Shown: positions 24,781 to 25,764 of the stretch, in pieces | Layout: the number at the start of each line of letters is the position of its first letter | Position numbering within the stretch: the first letter of the stretch is position 1 | Program-made: the position numbers and the translations under genes | Notes under the pieces: generated by a model | The model's input: the letters and a program-made list of their open reading frames with translations, nothing else | Database searches by the model: none | What the model was told of the DNA's origin: nothing | Origin: Chromera velia | Lineage: Eukaryota > Sar > Chromeraceae | Length of the DNA: 25,764 nucleotides | Assembly: GCA_018398765.1 (NCBI GenBank) | Contig: JAHBMJ010001817.1 | Span: 1-25,764 of the forward strand | Direction: 5' to 3'

Positions 24781-25397
24781 CAGACGCAAGCGGGGAGGCT
24801 CTAGGAGCGATTTTAGCACAAATAGACAAGAAGGGAAGAGAGAGAGTGATTCAATATGCGTCAAGAAAACTTACGGATACAGAGAAAAGATGGTCGGCTA
24901 CCGAGCAAGAAGGTCTGGCTTTCGTTTGGGCGGTCACACAGCAATTCAAGAGTTTTTTGTATGGAAGAAAATTCTTCGCATACACAGATTGTCGAGCACT
25001 ACAGTATATTCAAAAACAAAAGGAAACCTCTCCTCGTCTGTTCAGATGGTCGTTCAAACTGGCCATTTATGACTATGAGATCAAGCATCGTGCAGGAAGA
25101 GCCAACAGTGATGTTGACTCTCTTACCAGGGCGCCTTTTGTAACTAAGGACTTTCCACCTTCCATCATGCCAGATCACGAAACAGATGACTCTATCGTGG
25201 TAGCAGCAGTTACAAAAAGAAAAGAAAGAATGGAAAAAGGGAAGGAAGCTAGGAAGGAAGAGCTCACCTTCAAAACCCCGGAATCGTATTCCCCTGCAGA
25301 GATCAAGAAAGCGCAGGCCGAAGATTCAGATCTCTTTTTTATGATCAAATACCTACAGACTGAAGAGTTGGATGAGGGGCTCAGCAATAAGGAATAA
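24774..25397 (+). pseudogene. pol: RNase H and linker
   Basis: This frame holds KTDASGEALGAILAQ (first catalytic Asp), ATEQEGLAFVWAV (catalytic Glu), AYTDCRALQYI (Asp) and HRAGRANSDVDSLTR (final Asp), so the RNase H catalytic residues are present. A charged linker follows, ending at TAA 25395-25397. The next domain continues in the same frame. Confidence 0.85.
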
Positions 25398-25764
25398 TTG
25401 ACCATTCTTGCACAGGCACCTCTATTCACACTGCATGAAAGAATTGTTCTTCGTCTTTTGCCTCCACTAAATCGACACGGGAAAGGCATGCGTTTTCTTC
25501 TTGCCATACCAAAAAGCATGAGAAAAAAAATTCTTTATGAACACCATGAGGAGTATTTGAGTGGGCACTGCGGAATACATAGGTGCCTTCAGTCAATCTT
25601 GCAGTACTACTACTGGCCCACACTCACCGCTGATGTCAAATGGCACATTAAGACCTGCAGACTGTGTCAGAAAAGAAAAAAAAAAGAAAGTAGAAGGAAG
25701 ATTTTTTTATTTAATCATTCACAGATGTTGAACCCATGTCGTCCTGGGCTCTAGATGCCTGTGG
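25398..25764 (+). pseudogene. pol: integrase HHCC zinc finger and start of core, truncated by window
   Basis: In frame after the TAA, HHEEYLSGHCGIHR then KTCRLCQKRK form the H-H-C-C zinc-binding domain of integrase, with TYWP-type spacing (QYYYWPTLTADV). The frame reaches TAG at 25752-25754. The expected core start, PMSSWALDACG with the first catalytic Asp, is in another frame at 25732-25764. A further indel must therefore lie between about 25670 and 25730, probably in the A-rich or T-rich runs there. Confidence 0.8.

Larger units (their letters stand above)
20248..25764 (+). mobile_element. Ty3/gypsy LTR retrotransposon, decayed, cut by window end
   Basis: Order: a small upstream frame, a basic Lys/Ala/Pro N-terminal region, gag capsid, CCHC zinc knuckle, protease, reverse transcriptase, RNase H, then integrase zinc finger and the start of the integrase core. 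RT before integrase defines Ty3/gypsy (Metaviridae). Gag occupies one frame (20617-22578) and pol the +1 frame (22553 to about 24780), overlapping by 26 nt. Multiple in-frame stops and at least two later frameshifts make this copy non-autonomous. LTRs, primer-binding site and polypurine tract were not identified; the 3' LTR is outside the window. Confidence 0.85.

Noticed and set aside
24781-25072. Continuation of the RT frame as the true protein
   Set aside because: RNase H catalytic motifs lie in another frame from 24774; the RT frame beyond about 24780 is a post-indel artefact.
17189-25764. Reassigned stop codons (TAG as sense) to explain open frames with stops
   Set aside because: TAA and TGA also interrupt the same frames, frameshifts are present, and TAG, TAA and TGA all serve as ordinary ends elsewhere; decay is simpler.

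Overview
This is a eukaryotic nuclear window, most likely from an intron-rich protist or alga; an alveolate such as a chromerid would fit, but that is inference. Evidence: multi-exon genes whose reading frames close only by splicing, no bacterial operon layout, long AT-rich intergenic DNA, many simple-sequence repeats, and decayed Ty1/copia and Ty3/gypsy retrotransposons. Exon models below come from reading splice sites and checking phase by hand; no alignment was run.

Layout. 1-2.5 kb: gene-poor, with a possible BED-type zinc-finger fragment (minus strand), (AAATC)n arrays, palindromes and one copy of a dispersed repeat. 2.55-4.12 kb, minus: a DUF932-family gene with an N-terminal Cys/His knuckle and a very acidic tail; its frame breaks once, which either a 136-nt intron or a 1-nt frameshift would explain. 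4.13-4.96 kb: divergent intergenic region with a TATA-like run and TGCATGCA motifs. 4.96-about 9.0 kb, plus: a multi-exon gene whose start resembles a BTB/POZ domain, followed by a long unrecognised region. 9.5-11.1 kb: AT-rich, with a second, inverted copy of the dispersed repeat. 11.17-16.23 kb, minus: a 12-exon gene whose phases all close to about 576 residues with a lumenal domain, seven membrane segments and an acidic/proline-rich tail. I assign it to the GPR107/GPR108/TMEM87 (GOST, Lung_7-TM_R) family. 17.19-18.73 kb, minus: a copia pol remnant. 18.75-20.25 kb: a tRNA-like relic, a degenerate minisatellite and an A21 run. 20.25 kb to the end, plus: a Ty3/gypsy element running from gag through protease, RT and RNase H into integrase, cut by the window edge and carrying many stops and frameshifts.

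The cellular genes show no shared pathway. The GOST protein should act in the Golgi/endomembrane system, the BTB-like protein possibly as an adaptor, and the DUF932 protein has no known role. The most unusual feature is shared by the cellular genes: about ten inferred introns begin GTCAG(T/A) rather than GTRAGT. Compound (TC)n(TG)n microsatellites also recur just inside introns of the GOST gene. I saw no CRISPR, defence or toxin system.
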